DNA from: Rotaria socialis
Taxonomy: Eukaryota > Rotifera > Eurotatoria > Philodinida > Philodinidae
DNA: 64,000 nt
NCBI GenBank assembly: GCA_905331475.1
Contig: CAJNYU010000010.1
Location: forward strand, 186,001 to 250,000
Direction: 5' to 3'
Below the pieces are notes generated by a model. It was given only the letters and a program-made list of their open reading frames with translations. It was not told where the DNA came from and ran no database searches. The translations under genes were made by a program, and so were the position numbers. This document shows, one piece after another, positions 24,742-38,322 of the stretch. Positions within the stretch are counted from its first letter, which is position 1; every line of letters begins with the position of its first letter.

Positions 24742-24897
24742 CCCATAAAGTTCCTAAAAGATCAAACAAATTGACCATCGGTGAAAAATTTTGATATTAG
24801 TTTTATTTTGAAAAACAAAAATTATGTTTCACGCATTTCTTATTGTATTCGTTATTTTTTTCATTCTATTTGAACTTTGACTTGAAATAAGACTTAG

Positions 24898-26010
24898 TAA
24901 ATTACATTCAAAAGTAAAAATCGCATGGATATCACTTCAATTTGCTAATCTAATTGTGCTACTTGTTGGTCCAGCTGTATATATTTATCATCGTGAACGG
25001 AATCCAGTTGGTGCATTTATCGCTGTGTCCGTGTCTACAATAGTTTTTCTAAAACTTTTCTCCTATTTACATTTGAATTATTAATGTCGACAAGCTCTAT
25101 TTGTGAAAAAAAGTATTTCGTTGTTTTTTAACTACTTATTCTAATCGATTAACTTTGACTTTTGTTAGATTCAACTAAACAATCAGATGTATCAAAGAGT
25201 GAATTACTATGTCCAAATAACTGAACATTGAAAAATCTTTATTATTTTATGTTTGCACCAACATTCTGTTATGATTTAGATTTTCCACGTTCTTCTGGTA
25301 TCCGTAAAGGATTTATTCTACGACGTTGTGCTGAAATTCTCGTACTTTTATCATTACAATATTGTCTTAGTCAACAATGGACGTTACCTATTTTACGAAC
25401 ATTTGATCGACCGCTAAATCAATATTCAACACTACAAAATATTGAACGTCTTCTACGTCTCGCTTTACCAAATCATCTCTTAAATGGTTAATATTATTCT
25501 ATGTTTATTTTCATCCAATATTAAATCTACTTGTTGAATTGTTATGTTTTGGTGATCGACTTTTCTATTGTGACTGGTGGAATGCCACTGATCTAAGTGC
25601 ATTTTGGAATCGCTGGAATGCCAGTGAACACATGATTTTTGTGAACGTCATGTTTATAAATCATTAGTTATTCAGTGTGGTTTTAACAGTTTCATTGGCT
25701 CATTAGTTGTTTTTATTAGAAGTGCAGTTTTTCACGAAGAATTTCCTTGTTTTTGTTTTTCTATCATAAAATATTCAATTTTTTCTTCATAGTATTTAAT
25801 TAGTGTGCCACTACGTATGATTCGTCCATGGAAATTTCTTGCAATGATGATACAAGTGCCTATGGGCTTAGCTGTCAAACGAATAAGCGCTGAAAATAAA
25901 ACCTACAGAAATCTAGTCGTATGAATGTCGCTCATTCTCATTCAACCAATAGTAATTCTTGTCTATATCCAAGATTTATTTTATGGAGACTATGTAAAAG
26001 ATGAACCCAA
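24898..26010 (+). pseudogene. DGAT1-like MBOAT acyltransferase pseudogene
   Basis: Translation in pieces follows the C-terminal two-thirds of diacylglycerol O-acyltransferase 1 in order: IAWISLQFANLIVLL ... [89 protein letters not shown] ... WNRWN; ERHVYKSLV ... SAVFHE; PLRMIRPWKFLAMMIQVPMG; and LIQPIVILVYIQD. The usual active-site His (SAVFHE) and the FYxDWWN motif survive. The gene is dead. TAA replaces the expected Trp in LHLNY-WCR. TGA interrupts CPNN-TLKN and another stop follows YRNLVV. Frameshifts occur before WLILFY (near 25487) and near 25632 before FCERHVY. The N-terminal part is missing. The remaining identity suggests loss of one copy of a gene that may persist elsewhere. Confidence 0.85.
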
Positions 26011-26963
26011 ATTGATGTGTTTCCTTTTCTTTTTTTGCTTTAATTCGTAGTCAAAAAGTAAAAATTTAGAAAAGCATTCATACGAGCAGATTAAAAATAA
26101 TCTACTCTGTCGGCTGTTTTTTTTTCCTTATTTTAATACCGGAAGGTTTATGAAAAGAATTGACTAAGTAATAATGGGACGCGCATATGTGTTTCTTTTC
26201 TCTTATTTTTATGGATATAATGTCTATATAATTTTCCGTCCGAGTTCACAGATATAGTAGTTCTATTATGCATTCGATCCATTAGAAAAAATAGCACACG
26301 AACGAAGTGAAAATAATACATCATATTGCATGGTGATTAATTTACTGAAATTTTACTAATGTCTATATGGGCAGTTGTGTTAGTTTTATTCTTCCTCTTT
26401 TTTTTAATGTTGTCTGCGAAAAATAGATACTAATCAATTAAATAGCACGAGAGTTGAACGAGCAAATCGATCAATATGATTTTGTTTTTTTCAATGTTCT
26501 CTATTTTATTTCAATCAATTTCACAATTGTTTTCACAATATCACAGCAAAAACATATATGAATATACGAGAAAAACAACAACGACAACAACAACAAAAGC
26601 TTAGGCGCACGTTATATATCTATGATTGAGTGAACATCACTCAGATTTCATTTTTTCATTCGAAATATAGAACAAAAATGATGCACACATAATATACGTT
26701 ATGGATATCGACGATAACAAAACAAAAACTAGTCCATTGGTAGCAATACCCATTTTGAAAGACATGCAATAGAAAAACAAAAACAAATGGGTGTAAACAA
26801 ACCAAAATAAGAATGAAAGAACCTAGCCTTGTAATCAATGTCGAAAGGTGAGAAACTCCATTTTTTCTCCCGTGAAAAAAACTTTATCAATGCTACTTAT
26901 TTTGTTTTTATTTTGTATGTCTTTTTAAAATAACTCAATCTCTTTTTTTTCTCACTCTTAGTA
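26011..26963. other. AT-rich intergenic region, nothing seen
   Basis: No coding-like frame was recognised between the DGAT1-like pseudogene and the 3' end of the ZFC3H1-like gene. Confidence 0.4.
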
Positions 26964-29900
26964 TTATGAAGTAGTCGTAGCGCCTGTATCGTTTGAAGTG
27001 GAATTGAAGATGATTTGTCGAAGTTGTTGAGAGATAATACCACAATTGGAAAATTGTTTTTCGAATAGACGACATAAACGAGCAATCTTGAATGAATAAT
27101 AGAGTAGAACAGGAAGGCATAGATAATAAATCATTCGAGAGAAATGAAATTTTTAATCAGGCTATAGTAGATATGATTGTTTTTGACAGATTTGATTTAT
27201 TTATAGAAGAAAAAAATCATTCATTTTTAAATGAGAAAGTAGTGGCTATAAAGTAGAAATAGATTTCCATCTAATAATGTAGTAATGATTTTATGCACTG
27301 TTTTTTTGAACCGAAAGTATTTCTTACAGAGATTATCCTGTGTAAATATTAAGATGTATTCCGAAGTTCAAATAACTCATAGATTAAAATTCAATCGGGA
27401 AAAAATTTTTACATTCTTATGATGAACGTTCGTTTGACTTACTTTACTCTTGTCTTCCATCGATGCAATTAGCCGTTGTAGAATACTAATAAATAAAGTA
27501 AACAAAAACATCGCTTACCTGGTGTGAATAAATTTGACATACGTGACATAGATCTCATGACAATGAGTACTATGTATTAATTGCTTTGCAAATGCATCAA
27601 AACGTGGCCATATTAATGTATTTCGATCTTTTTTTATTGAAACGTCTAATAAACGATAAGTAAATCTAAGTTGATACAGAGACAAAAGAATTAGAAAAAA
27701 CTATTTTTAGATTCCAATCAATCTTACGGCTTAATAATCCATTCGAATTGATCGTTATTTATCGAAAGAAAACAATCGATAACAATATCAAAAACGCGAC
27801 CGATTTGAATCATTCGAAAGAACGAATAGAGAATTAATATTCGTTGATGATCATCATGTGTGGTGAGATAATTTAACACTTGTAGAATGATTTTTCTTTG
27901 TTCGTCGATAGAAAAATTCGAAAAATGAAAAATTAGACTAAGACAATAAAAATAAAAATATTTGATAGTAAATAGAAAAACTTCAATCTCACTCAAGTAT
28001 AGTTATATCACGTAATTCTCCAGTGTATCGTAGAAGATTATGTTCGATTTTCTTTTGTTTTAACTCATGATCCGAAGCCAACCTATAAAAATTTGGTTTG
28101 TTTTTATAAAAAAGAATTTTTTAACCAGAAAATAAAAAACAAAAATTTCCCACGACAAATGACAAAGATCTGAAAAGAATTTTTCACGATATGTTTTCGC
28201 TTGTATCGATTCATTGTTTAACATCGATTGAATATTTATAGATGAAGACTAAATGAAATAAAAATTATCTATATTCAGATTGATTTTCGATGATTTCAAT
28301 TGTACCAGTGAATAAATAAATTCAAAATAAATTCCTGTTGTTTTTCTAGCTCGCTCAAGAGTCTAAAAAAAAATAAAGTCATTTTTATAGAAGAATTTGG
28401 TTTTCAATCAGGTTTACTTCAGGAACATTTTTCAATATTTCTGGATTCAATAAAAGTTCGATCCAAAGTTCAATGGAACATGGAAATACTTCAATTAATG
28501 ATTCGATATAAACTTTTGACTGATCAAATCTAAAGAGAACGATACAATAATTGCCGAGACTCAGTTCAATAGTAGCATTTCAAGTTTATTTACTATTTGA
28601 AAATAAATAAACCTAATTTACTTCGATACCGTGCTCATCATCATTTTAAAACGGATGCTTAATTCAGGCAGAACAACATGTTTTCAGCAGCAGGATACGC
28701 TCTTCTAAATTGCGCATCCCCCTTTTTTTTAAATAGTGGTTTTCAGACCTAAGGACATTAGCAAACTTCTACAAAATCTTACTCAACGGTTGTTGGCGTG
28801 CTGGTCGAAAGAGGAAAACCTACGGCTCAAAACAGAGCTCCTAATGGGATGGGATGGGACGAAATTTTCGTCCCGTGGGATAATGCAAGTCGTCCCATCC
28901 CATGGGATTTAGCAAAAAATAATTTTCATCCCATCCCATGGGCTCCCATGGGATTCGCTATACTACGAAAAATCTTACTGAAAATCAAGGTTTCTTTTTT
29001 TTGTAACTGGAAATTCAAAGTTTTCCAGCATTCCGATTAGAATATTGAAATTAGGGATGCACCAATTCCTAGTACATTGCAAGAAAGATGACACTTTTAC
29101 CTGATGTAGAGTGGAGCGGTCCTCTGATTCCATATATCAGCCAAGACCATTTTTTTGCTCTATGTAAAACGATAGCTGAGATTTATGAAAGATTAAAAAA
29201 AGTTTTCGGATTTGACTCAGAATTTGAACTTTCAAGTCGTTTTCGGTCAAATCCAATTCAGTTTCAGACTTGCAGTTTGCATTACACAAAGTCTAAGAAT
29301 AGATTTGAAAAGAACGTTCAGAACTGAACAGAAAAAAAATAAGTAAAAAGGCTTAATCCATAAGTCCCAATGCTGAGAACATGTAAACATTGGATAAAAA
29401 ATTCAAGAAATTGACGGGATTGGATCTTTTCCCTACTTAAAAATCGCGTGCCCGGTAGTGAGAATTATCGATTGAACATCTCTTTCTTCATATTTTTCTG
29501 TTCAGTTTTGAACTCTTTTTCAAATCTATTCTTAGAATTTGTGTAATGCAAATTGAAAGTTTGAAACTAGGCTGGATTTGGCAGAATTTGACGGAAAACG
29601 ACTTGAAAATTGGACTTGGGAGTCAAATCCAAAAACGCTTTTTCATCTTTAATAAATTTGGATCATAGCTTTTCATAGATCGAAAAAGATGATCTTGACT
29701 GATAACTGGAACGGAATCAGAGGACGACTGCCTCCTACATTAGGCAAAATTTGTATCTATCGTACCATGTACTAGAAATTGGTGCATTCCTGGTTGGAAT
29801 ATCATTATCAGTACCTTTTAATTCTGCTTGTGATGTTGTAAACGAAATTTGACTTTCTCAACTGAATATTCCTGTTTATCCGAAACTAAGGATGATAATG

Positions 29901-32900
29901 AGGAAGAAATAATTATAGAAGGTGATATTGAACAATTTATAAAACAAAAGATGATGATATTTTATTAAAACATTCAAACAAAAAGAACATTTATGTTTAT
30001 TTCTGTTTTCTATGTTTTATCGTATTTTTTATTCAATTGTTCGAATAGAGCTCGGAGTTGGGTTAATGACCAGTACAGAAAAAGAATGATAATATTCACA
30101 CTTTTCACCTATTGTCAAGTGTGACATAAATGAATAATAATTTTTCTTTAAAAAAATAATCACATTTCCCATGGGATTAGGAACGCATCCCATCCCATTA
30201 GGAGCCCTGGCTCAAAATAAAATATCAGATTGAAGCTTCCGTTCATGAGTCTTTTTCAACATAGGTTTTAGTAACAAATAACTGATAGCGTAAGACCTTG
30301 AAGAGTTCATGAGATAGGTTTCAGTTATCAATATAAAAAGTACTAGAACTTTCATATCATACCTTTTCGTAGCATTTAAATAGTGAATTTTATTAATATA
30401 CAAAGCAAAATCACTTTCGGATAATTCCGTTGCATTGATAAAATCATCAAAAAATTTGTCTATTTCATTTTGATTATGTGAATATTTCGCTAGAGCATGC
30501 CAAGGACAAATAAATGGTTCGAGCTACAAAAAAAAAGCTTTCCTAATTGCACTACAGAAGATTTAAAAAATCTCTACTAACATATATTTGTTTATCAAAG
30601 CGACTTTCATCCATCTGTTGATAGAGTGTTCTAGGAAATGAACCAAACACAAACATGTATAATAAAACTACAGCAAGATATATTCGATGTTCATTTTCTA
30701 GCGAAGAGTTCGATACGTAATTCTAAATATTCGAAACAAAAAAACTTAAAGTTGATTTTGAAATTTTCTTATTTTTACTTTAATTTTATTGTATGCTTGA
30801 TCACAATTTAATGAAAGATTGGCGTGAAACATTGCGAGCTCACATATTGCATAGGAACGATTATGAAAATCAAATTCATTTGATTGTATAAATGTATAAT
30901 AGATGGATATCAATTCTTCTATATTATTTGTACATAGATAAAAAATCTAATTTTTCAACAGAAAAAAAGAGCATTTTTTTAAAATGTCAGTTTTATTTCC
31001 TTACTGTCCAAAATAGATCATAACTTTGAGCATTTTTAAGCGCAGCAGAACATAAAAGTTGTAATTCATCTTGCGACATGTGCCAACTAGAGAATTCCAG
31101 ATAGAGACACCATAGTTGTGCATTCGTTCTTTCCAATTCAAGTCCTTCCACCAGATCAGCAACAGCTTGTTCAGGTGAAAATTCGTCTCTAAAACATAAA
31201 AATGTAAGATTTCATGATTTTGATAGAGTGCTGTTTTCTGTGCTCGCTCATTTGTAGGAAGACGTTCGAAATCGGACTCCAATTTAATACGTTATGCAAA
31301 ATTAAAAGAAAGTATTTAGCAGCAATTTTAATAATCTTTCTGGTAACGAATATTAACTCTTTGGATAGGAGGACGAAAAATCCTGAGTACTTTGTCGTGT
31401 AATGAATAAAGTTTTTTTTACGCACGCATCAAGCTGATTTGATACACTGACGAGTATTGGATGGATAAGTGAATGACTACCAATAGTTGATTTATCTCGA
31501 AAATATCGAAAATCTTCATGATAAATTGAAAGATATCGATCGAGCTTCATTCGACCTAAACTATGAAAAATAAATAAATTGAAAGGAGCCTATACGAATA
31601 GCTTACATCGTTGATACTGTTTTTCGCTAATTCTTTTTTGAAATATAGATAAATCGATATCAAATGCTTGCAATGTACATACACTCTCAATTTGATTTAG
31701 AATTTCTAAGAAATAAAATATTCTATAGATTAAAAATGATTATTTTATTAGCGAACTTTGTTTATTTTTTTCATTGAAATTTTTCGAAGAAACAAATTGA
31801 TCAATACGATTAGAAATTTGATGTTGATGTTGGCTAATGGAAATAAAACAAATTATTCATTTCCTAATTACTTGTAGGCGAGCAAAAATAAATAACTTAC
31901 TAAATACAATGTTGAGCTTTGCACGAACCCTGAAGTTCGTATGGACAAAAAACTTGATTAATATCAATAAAATATGCTTGTAAACATGTTTTCCAATACT
32001 GTTCATCATTTTGAGTAGAAAATCTAATCAACAAAATCGAAGTTTTAAATCAAATTTATCTCGAAAGCCTTCAACTTACGAGCGTGTTCGAAACAATGGG
32101 CATGAACTATCTTCAACGGATGACTAAATGAGAAAGGCTTTTCTTTCCCTGTTTATTTTTTAAGTAAAACGAACCGTTGGAATTTTTTTCGATATGATAT
32201 TTAACCAAGTATGATAGGGCCGTAGTTTTCGATACAAACTCAATGGACAAATAAGTATTGATAAGAGCATCTGTGCCTATAATACAGATCAGAATACGAA
32301 ATCTTTATGTAAATGCGTATGTTTACGTACACTGTTTTCTTCGAATACTTTTGAAATACTAGCATGATCGAATTCGGTTGCTAGACGTGGTTTGGGAACA
32401 GATGATGTGGCCTAATGAAAAATATTTTCAATATCTTTTTTTTTTATTTTTTGAAATATTTACCGGTTTAACAGATTTAAAAACAGCTGATTGAAGAATT
32501 AAATCTTCTTGTTGTTTAATATTTTGTGCAATAGACATTGCCTAAATAGATTAAAATAAAGAAAATGCTGATTTTCTAATGAATTTTTCACCTCTCTTTG
32601 CCAATATTGTAAGAGTGCATTGTTATTTGTGACTTGAGTTTTCTTGTTTAATAATTGCTCTTCAAGTCTTTCAATATCACGTGCTAAAAGTCCATTTTCT
32701 AAATTTTTCTTTTTCATTTTTTCTTGAATTTCACCATATTTAGCTCGTCCAATAATTAACATTCGCCTAGAACACAATCAACACGCTAGTCCGCGAAAGT
32801 AACCTTTTAGGAAAAAGAGTTTCTTACCGTTTTTCTAATAAGGCACTTAATTCATCCGTTGATGGTATTGCTTCTTGTATGATATCATTTCGTGACTGCG

Positions 32901-34814
32901 GCGGCGGCGGTGTTTGTGTTTTTTGTACTATTGTTTTAGCCGTTGAATCGGTCGTATTCATTCGGCGAATAACTTCTTCTTGTTGTTGCGGTAATCGTTT
33001 AATAGCTTGTCGTTCTTCATCATTGATAATGTACGATGATCCATTCGATTTTCCAACTATCGGTTGTTCTTGTTCTTCGTCTGTTGTTTGATCATCGAAT
33101 TTAATTATAATTGAATTTGATTGCGGAATCTCAATATCAGTATCAGGCTTAAGAAATTTAGAAACGATAAATTTAGATTTAGTTGAATTTAAAAACAAAA
33201 ACATACCACACGAACAATTTTATTTCGTGTTTGAATAATAGGTTGTGTATTTCGAACAATAGTAGTTGATGTTTCAATTTTATTTGTTAAATTTGTCGAC
33301 GATACGTTCGCTTTAACACGTTTATACCGTTGATTAATACTATATTGTGTTTTAGGCACTGTTTCAATCGGTTTATTTATGACAATAGGAGGGGTGGGAT
33401 GTGCATTTATTTGAATAATTGTTGGCGGAGAATTTGCTCGTTCTATTGTAACAATGCGTTCTGGTTCAACATTGGGTTTTTCAATTACTTTAACTTTACG
33501 TTTACTTGATAATGTACGCAAAAGTTCTTCACGTAATAAACGCTCTTCTTCTTCATCATCATCATTAGTTTTAGCTAACGGTGATGATTGTTCTTCTGGA
33601 CTATCAAGTTTTACAGTAACAATAGGTGATGGATGTTCGCGTTCATGATGATGTCTTTTAGAAGGCTTTTTTGTACGTCTTCGCCGTTGTTGTTGTAATT
33701 TGTTGTGTGATAATGACTCATTGATTTGAGGTATTGAATGATGATGATTGTTAGTATTTATGGTTTGATGATGATTGTTAGTATTTATTGTTTGATGACG
33801 AAGGTCAACATCGGTTGTATGACTAAATGATGGTTGCCATGGATCATTTTGAATTGGTGTTTGTTGTACGAAGTTTGGTCGTGGCCAATTTGTCGATGAA
33901 AATTGTTGATTAGCAGTAAAAATATTGAATAAAGGCGGTGGTGGAGGTGGAAGTGGTGGTAATGGATCGAAAAATGGTAGATGATTCGGAGGCAATGGGG
34001 GTGGCGGTGGCGGTGGCGGGAGAGGTGGAAGTGGTGGCGCTGAAATTGGATAATCATCAACAATATCCATTTGTTGAATATCGTAGTTATCGACGAGCTT
34101 TTTACTGCTTATATTTGCAGTTGAACTATAATTGTTAGTATCAGGCGAGATAAGAGAAAGAAGCATATCAAAAACACTTTTTTGGCGATAATCTTTATCG
34201 AGTAAATATTCACGATCATCGTTATTTGACGATTGATTTCCATATCGTGATGATAATCGATTTTTCATTGGTGAACGAAGATCGATATCATCTTTTATAT
34301 AACGACTACTCTCATTCGTTCGTTTTCGTTTCGATTTAAATTCTAAGAAAGGAAAAATATAAAAATGAATAGAAAGAAAATGAATAGAATCTTACTTTTA
34401 GTTTTTTGTTTTTGCGCACCAGCTAATGATCGTAAAGCATGTAAACGTAAATTTAATTCTTCAACATCGTCATTCTAATAAAACGAAAAATTCTTTTATC
34501 TTTTGTATCATCAAAGAAACTTAAGCAAGTCACCGTTCTTGACTTACATCTGATCCTTGTGATTCTGTTATTTCTCCATCTTCAATTTCTTTTTTATTAG
34601 TAATTTCACCATCGTCATCATCATCATCATCGAGTGTAATTATTTCACCATCTTCAATGGCTGGTGGTGTTTCATCAATAATTGTTACATCTGGTTCATT
34701 CCTACTATCGGTAGTGACATTCGTTATCATTTCTTCATCGGATTTTGTTATTCGACAAAGTAGATCAATGAATTCTTGTCGACTAACATTAGAACTTTTT
34801 ACATCCGTTATCAT
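26964..34814 (-). CDS. ZFC3H1-like CCCH zinc-finger protein (nuclear RNA surveillance)
   Basis: A long many-exon minus-strand gene. The acidic start includes IEDGEIITLDDDDDDDGEI and EDGEITES (exon 34548-34814). A Leu-rich segment LNLRLHALRSLAG follows. A ~1.1-kb exon (33207 to about 34345) encodes a Pro-rich stretch, a His/Gln-rich stretch and a basic patch QQRRRRTKKPSKRHHHE. Coiled-coil exons (about 32600-32768) come next. A CCCH finger CPYELQGSCKAQHC lies near 31920-31970, its final His supplied by the next exon. Then come many small helical exons such as LEPFICPWHALAKY (30363-30523), FDQSKVYIESLIEVFPCSIELW (ending at 28529) and NLYT-free helices near 27800. The last exon reads IARLCRLFEKQFSN and stops at 26964. 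DGEI motifs, coiled coil, a C-x7-C-x4-C finger and C-terminal TPR/HAT-like helices match ZFC3H1, the partner of MTR4 in the PAXT exosome-targeting complex. Several exon borders are not fixed, and the ATG directly follows an AG. Confidence 0.68.
28833..30209. mobile_element. hAT non-autonomous element with perfect 8-bp TSD, in an intron
   Basis: The ends are CAGAGCTCCTAATGGGATGG and, read inward from the right, CAGGGCTCCTAATGGGATGG: one mismatch in 20. Both are flanked by the same 8 bp, GCTCAAAA (28825-28832 and 30210-30217). An 8-bp duplication and CAGRG ends define the hAT superfamily. Subterminal sequence is an array of GGGATGGGAT/CCCATGGGAT motifs in both orientations. The 1377-bp total includes a younger nested element at 29052-29792; without it the element is about 640 bp. 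It lies within the intron 28530-30362 of the ZFC3H1-like gene and does not touch its exons. No transposase is encoded. Confidence 0.88.
29052..29792. mobile_element. Palindromic hAT-like element nested in the first
   Basis: The left end TAGGGATGCACCAATTCCTA and the inward-read right end CAGGAATGCACCAATTTCTA are inverted copies with the TGCACC core common in hAT ends. Flanks ATTGAAAT and GTTGGAAT agree at 6 of 8 positions, consistent with an aged 8-bp target duplication. Inverted similarity continues through most of the element: about 29052-29337 against about 29500-29792. Blocks such as TTTGAAAAGAACGTTCAGAAC mirror the right side with differences. A loop of about 160 bp separates the arms. 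It is a foldback-type derivative with no coding capacity. Confidence 0.78.
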
Positions 34815-34982
34815 CTAAAAAGAGACTCGCCAATTGTATATTATTGAAACGTATAAAACGAAGAAGAAACAAAAAAATCGATATGTTTCAAGTGTTAAAA
34901 GAGTATCGCAGAATAAAACATCATAAAATATTCTGTTGTTTCTCGATTTGAAAAAAGAAAAGCAATAGTAAAGTTCGAAAGA

Positions 34983-37900
34983 CTACCATAATTGACATTT
35001 GTTACTTGGATTCATTGTTGCTCTTGATTTACATGAAAATGCTTTTGTAAACTCGTCACTATTTTGTACTGTTCCAATTACACGGCAACGCGATGGTGAA
35101 TGTGGATCAGTTGTTAAATCATCATGAAGAGAATTAGAAGTTTGAATATTACACCATGCCTAAGAAAGTAAAGTGTTATTGTTTAAAATTTTGTAATCAT
35201 AAAAATCCTGTCATACATGAGCAAAAGCAATAAAATATAATTGATCATTTTTATAGTCTAAACCAGGAAGACGAAGATCGTTACTAGCACTTGAATTACC
35301 ATTTTTGTGATTTTGATAAGCAAAATAGGATAATTTTAAACCACCATTATCGGCAATATTTTCACCTAGAGAAATATTACACAATATAAAATTCATAGAA
35401 AAATCAAAATCAAATCAAATTCGAGCAATTGATGAGCATAGAAAAATTCTTACACGATTCGATCATGTTTTGCCTAAAAATGAATATCGAGATAAGCAAA
35501 GTTCTTCTTTTGCTAAAGTATTTTCGCGTCAATCGGTCAACAATTATTATTTCATAATGAATTTTAGATTATCTACTAAGCTAACCTAATGTTCTTTGGC
35601 CATTTATATTTTGTCCATCAATTGTAAAATTTGAATATTGTTGAACGAAGCATTTTGTTTTTTCTTCAAAATTGTTCACAGCAGAATTTGTCCACCACGA
35701 AATCATATTTCCATCAGCATCGAATTCTCGTCCTTGATTGTCAAAACCATGAGTTATTTCATGGCCAATAACTGAACCGATTGCCCCATAATTAATTGCC
35801 AATGGTAGATCTTTATGAAAGAATGGCGGTTGGAGAATACCAGCTGGAAAAACTATTTCATTTGCTGGTGGATTATAATAAGCGTTGACCATTCGTGGTG
35901 TCATACGCCATCTAAATTCGCAAACGATTAGTATGCGCCGTTTTTTGTTTTTGAAATACTTACTCGCTAGCATCGACTTTTTGTCGATATTTTAAAATTG
36001 TTCGTCGTTGTTCTCGCATGGATACTTTAATTTCATTATTAAAATATTCATTTTCAATGATTGTATAACCACCATAACTAAAATTAAAATCGTTGAACTG
36101 TAGTCATCAACACCGGGTACGATCTCGAATCAAAAACTACTCAATAAACTAACCGTTCATTTAAGTGAGTCTGGTTTTTTATGAAATCTGGATAACCAAT
36201 TTTTTGATTAATTTTTTTCAATTTTTTCTTAGCTTCATTTTTTGTTGGCTCATCAATCCATTGAAGTTTATCGAGATTTTCTTCGAAACTTAAACGAATA
36301 TTTTCTACTAACTCATTCGCTTTTGATCGATCATCTTCGTCGAATGCAGCTCTAAGATAAAGAGCACCTAAAACAATTTATTTTGTTTTTAATTCAAAAT
36401 AATTCCTATTCTCCTTGTGGCGTAACAACTCACTAAGTGCAAATCCAAATGCGCCGTCCGTTTTTTTTATACAATATTCCCATCGTTCGACTGATGAATC
36501 GACTCCATAGAGCGCTTTTTTTAATGGTATCATCGCTTTTTCAAATGACGATGATAAATGTAAAATTTTATTGAATACAAATGAAAATAGTAAATGATCA
36601 ATAACAACATAACTTTTAGTTGATGCTAATAAATAATTTGTTAAAATATTCGATATATTGAACATCAATTCAAATGATAAAACAATTACTTGATCGTTTC
36701 CGTTAAATTTTATTGAACTTGTATTGAGTATATCATTAAAAAATGAATAAATATCAAGTTCAATAGATTTATAATATTCTTGAAGTTGTTTTAAAGGCAT
36801 TAAATGATATGTTTCATTTGGTTTTTGTAACGCTTCCATCGGTACTTTAAAAATAAAGAATTATTTTACTATTGAATTAAATTTACAAATAATGAAGTAC
36901 AAATAGTGGACATTTATATAAATATACGTTAGATATGTGTGTGGCGAGTACAACAAAAATTGCAAACTAGGATGAGCATGCTTACCATTTACTTATCTCA
37001 TCTAATCTTCTACTTCTTCCTATGAAATAACAAATACTTTTCTAATTAATTTTTTGTACTTGGCTAAAATATAGAAAATACAGCATAGAATTTAAAGGGT
37101 TTCCTAGGAAAATTTCTCATAGTACACATTTGGTTGGTAGTAAATAGCCCGTTCGCTCATATATCTAGTGTACGCTCTCAAGATCAGTTCTATCCTTAGT
37201 GCTACTAGTGTCTATTAGAAGAGAAATAACTTACAATTAACTAATGCAAGCTCCGTTTCGAATTGAATAATATCATTCATTCGTTTTATAGAATCATTTT
37301 TTTCAAAACCAAGTAATTGTAATATTTCGGAACCAACTTTACTGAGTGTTTCTCGAATCTAAATATTAATTTAAACATAATTTTAAAGAAAAATTAATTG
37401 ATTAAAAACTTTACAATTCTATTTCTTTCATTTGATTGATTATTTGTTGTTGATTGAATATAATAATCTCGCGTTCCAAGAATTAGTTCAGGTTGATCAA
37501 TCTTTTAATAAAAACAAGGAAATTTATACGACTATAATAAAAATAATTTACATAAATATTATTCCATGTTGAATTTTTTTCATCGGAATCAATTCGAATT
37601 GGAAATATGCTTAAAAATCCATATTGATTTGAAAATAGTTTTAGGAAATAAATAAAAGTTTGTTGCCATGTTTGATTTTTATCTAAATTAATCCACTGTT
37701 TTAATGTAAAATTTAAAGTATTTTGAAAAAACATTTCTAATGTTTGCAGTTGTAATCGTTCAAGTTCTATTAAATTCATACACGATTGATAATATTTAAT
37801 CGCTTGCTGTTCAGCCTCAACTGATGATGATGTTTGTTCAAGAATGTTTTTTAGTATAATCATATTTTTTTTTCCTAATTCGTTTGGTATTGACCATGAT

Positions 37901-38322
37901 GAATGGCCTTTTGGAATGATATTTTTTCTTATCCAATTGCCACATACAAATTGATGAAAATCTTCACATGGATCAACGGATTGATTGATACCAGACGCAA
38001 TTGAATATGATACTTCAATACATGATGGTGTTAAACATATGGCATTGAATGATTTTTCTTTTTCTTTGGAGTAAGAAAGGCAAATAATAATTATAACAAA
38101 TAAAATAATTAAAAGAAAAATTATCAAATAAAATAGAAAGCGTTCGAGTGCTGTTCGGTGTAAGAAGAAAATTTTAAAGTTATCATAATTCGATGGATAA
38201 GGTTGAAGGTGTGGACTGAATTCTAATTGAAATGGTTCATCGACTTCAATTTCAGGTAAAATAGCTGGTGAATTTGTATTATTTGAATCGAATTCATTAT
38301 CGAAATGTCGATAACGATTCAT
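34983..38322 (-). CDS. M13 metallopeptidase (neprilysin/ECE-type)
   Basis: At least nine exons on the minus strand, starting at 38322 (first exon 37552-38322) and ending TGA-free at TAG 34983-34985. A short cytoplasmic tail precedes one membrane helix (about residues 61-82), so this is a type II ectoenzyme. [12 protein letters not shown] opens the ectodomain. [17 protein letters not shown] forms the substrate-binding strand. [11 protein letters not shown] holds the HExxH zinc site. ENIADNGG supplies the third zinc ligand (Glu). FAHAWC and the terminal NPSNKCQLW with its conserved Cys match the family C-terminus. Length is about 780 residues, as expected. M13 enzymes cleave regulatory peptides outside the cell; neuropeptides are plausible substrates but none can be named. 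It ends 168 bp from the ZFC3H1-like start, same strand. All key residues are intact, so it should be active. Confidence 0.93.

Noticed and set aside
26656-27120. Hydrophobic minus-strand frames near 26.7-27.1 kb as a separate membrane-protein gene
   Set aside because: The part at 26964 to about 27095 fits in another frame as the last exon of the ZFC3H1-like gene (SMEDKSK joined to IARLCRLFEK); the rest is low-complexity.
33454-34138. Plus-strand Ser- or Val-rich frames
   Set aside because: They are antisense to the Pro-, Glu- and Ser-rich exon of the ZFC3H1-like gene.
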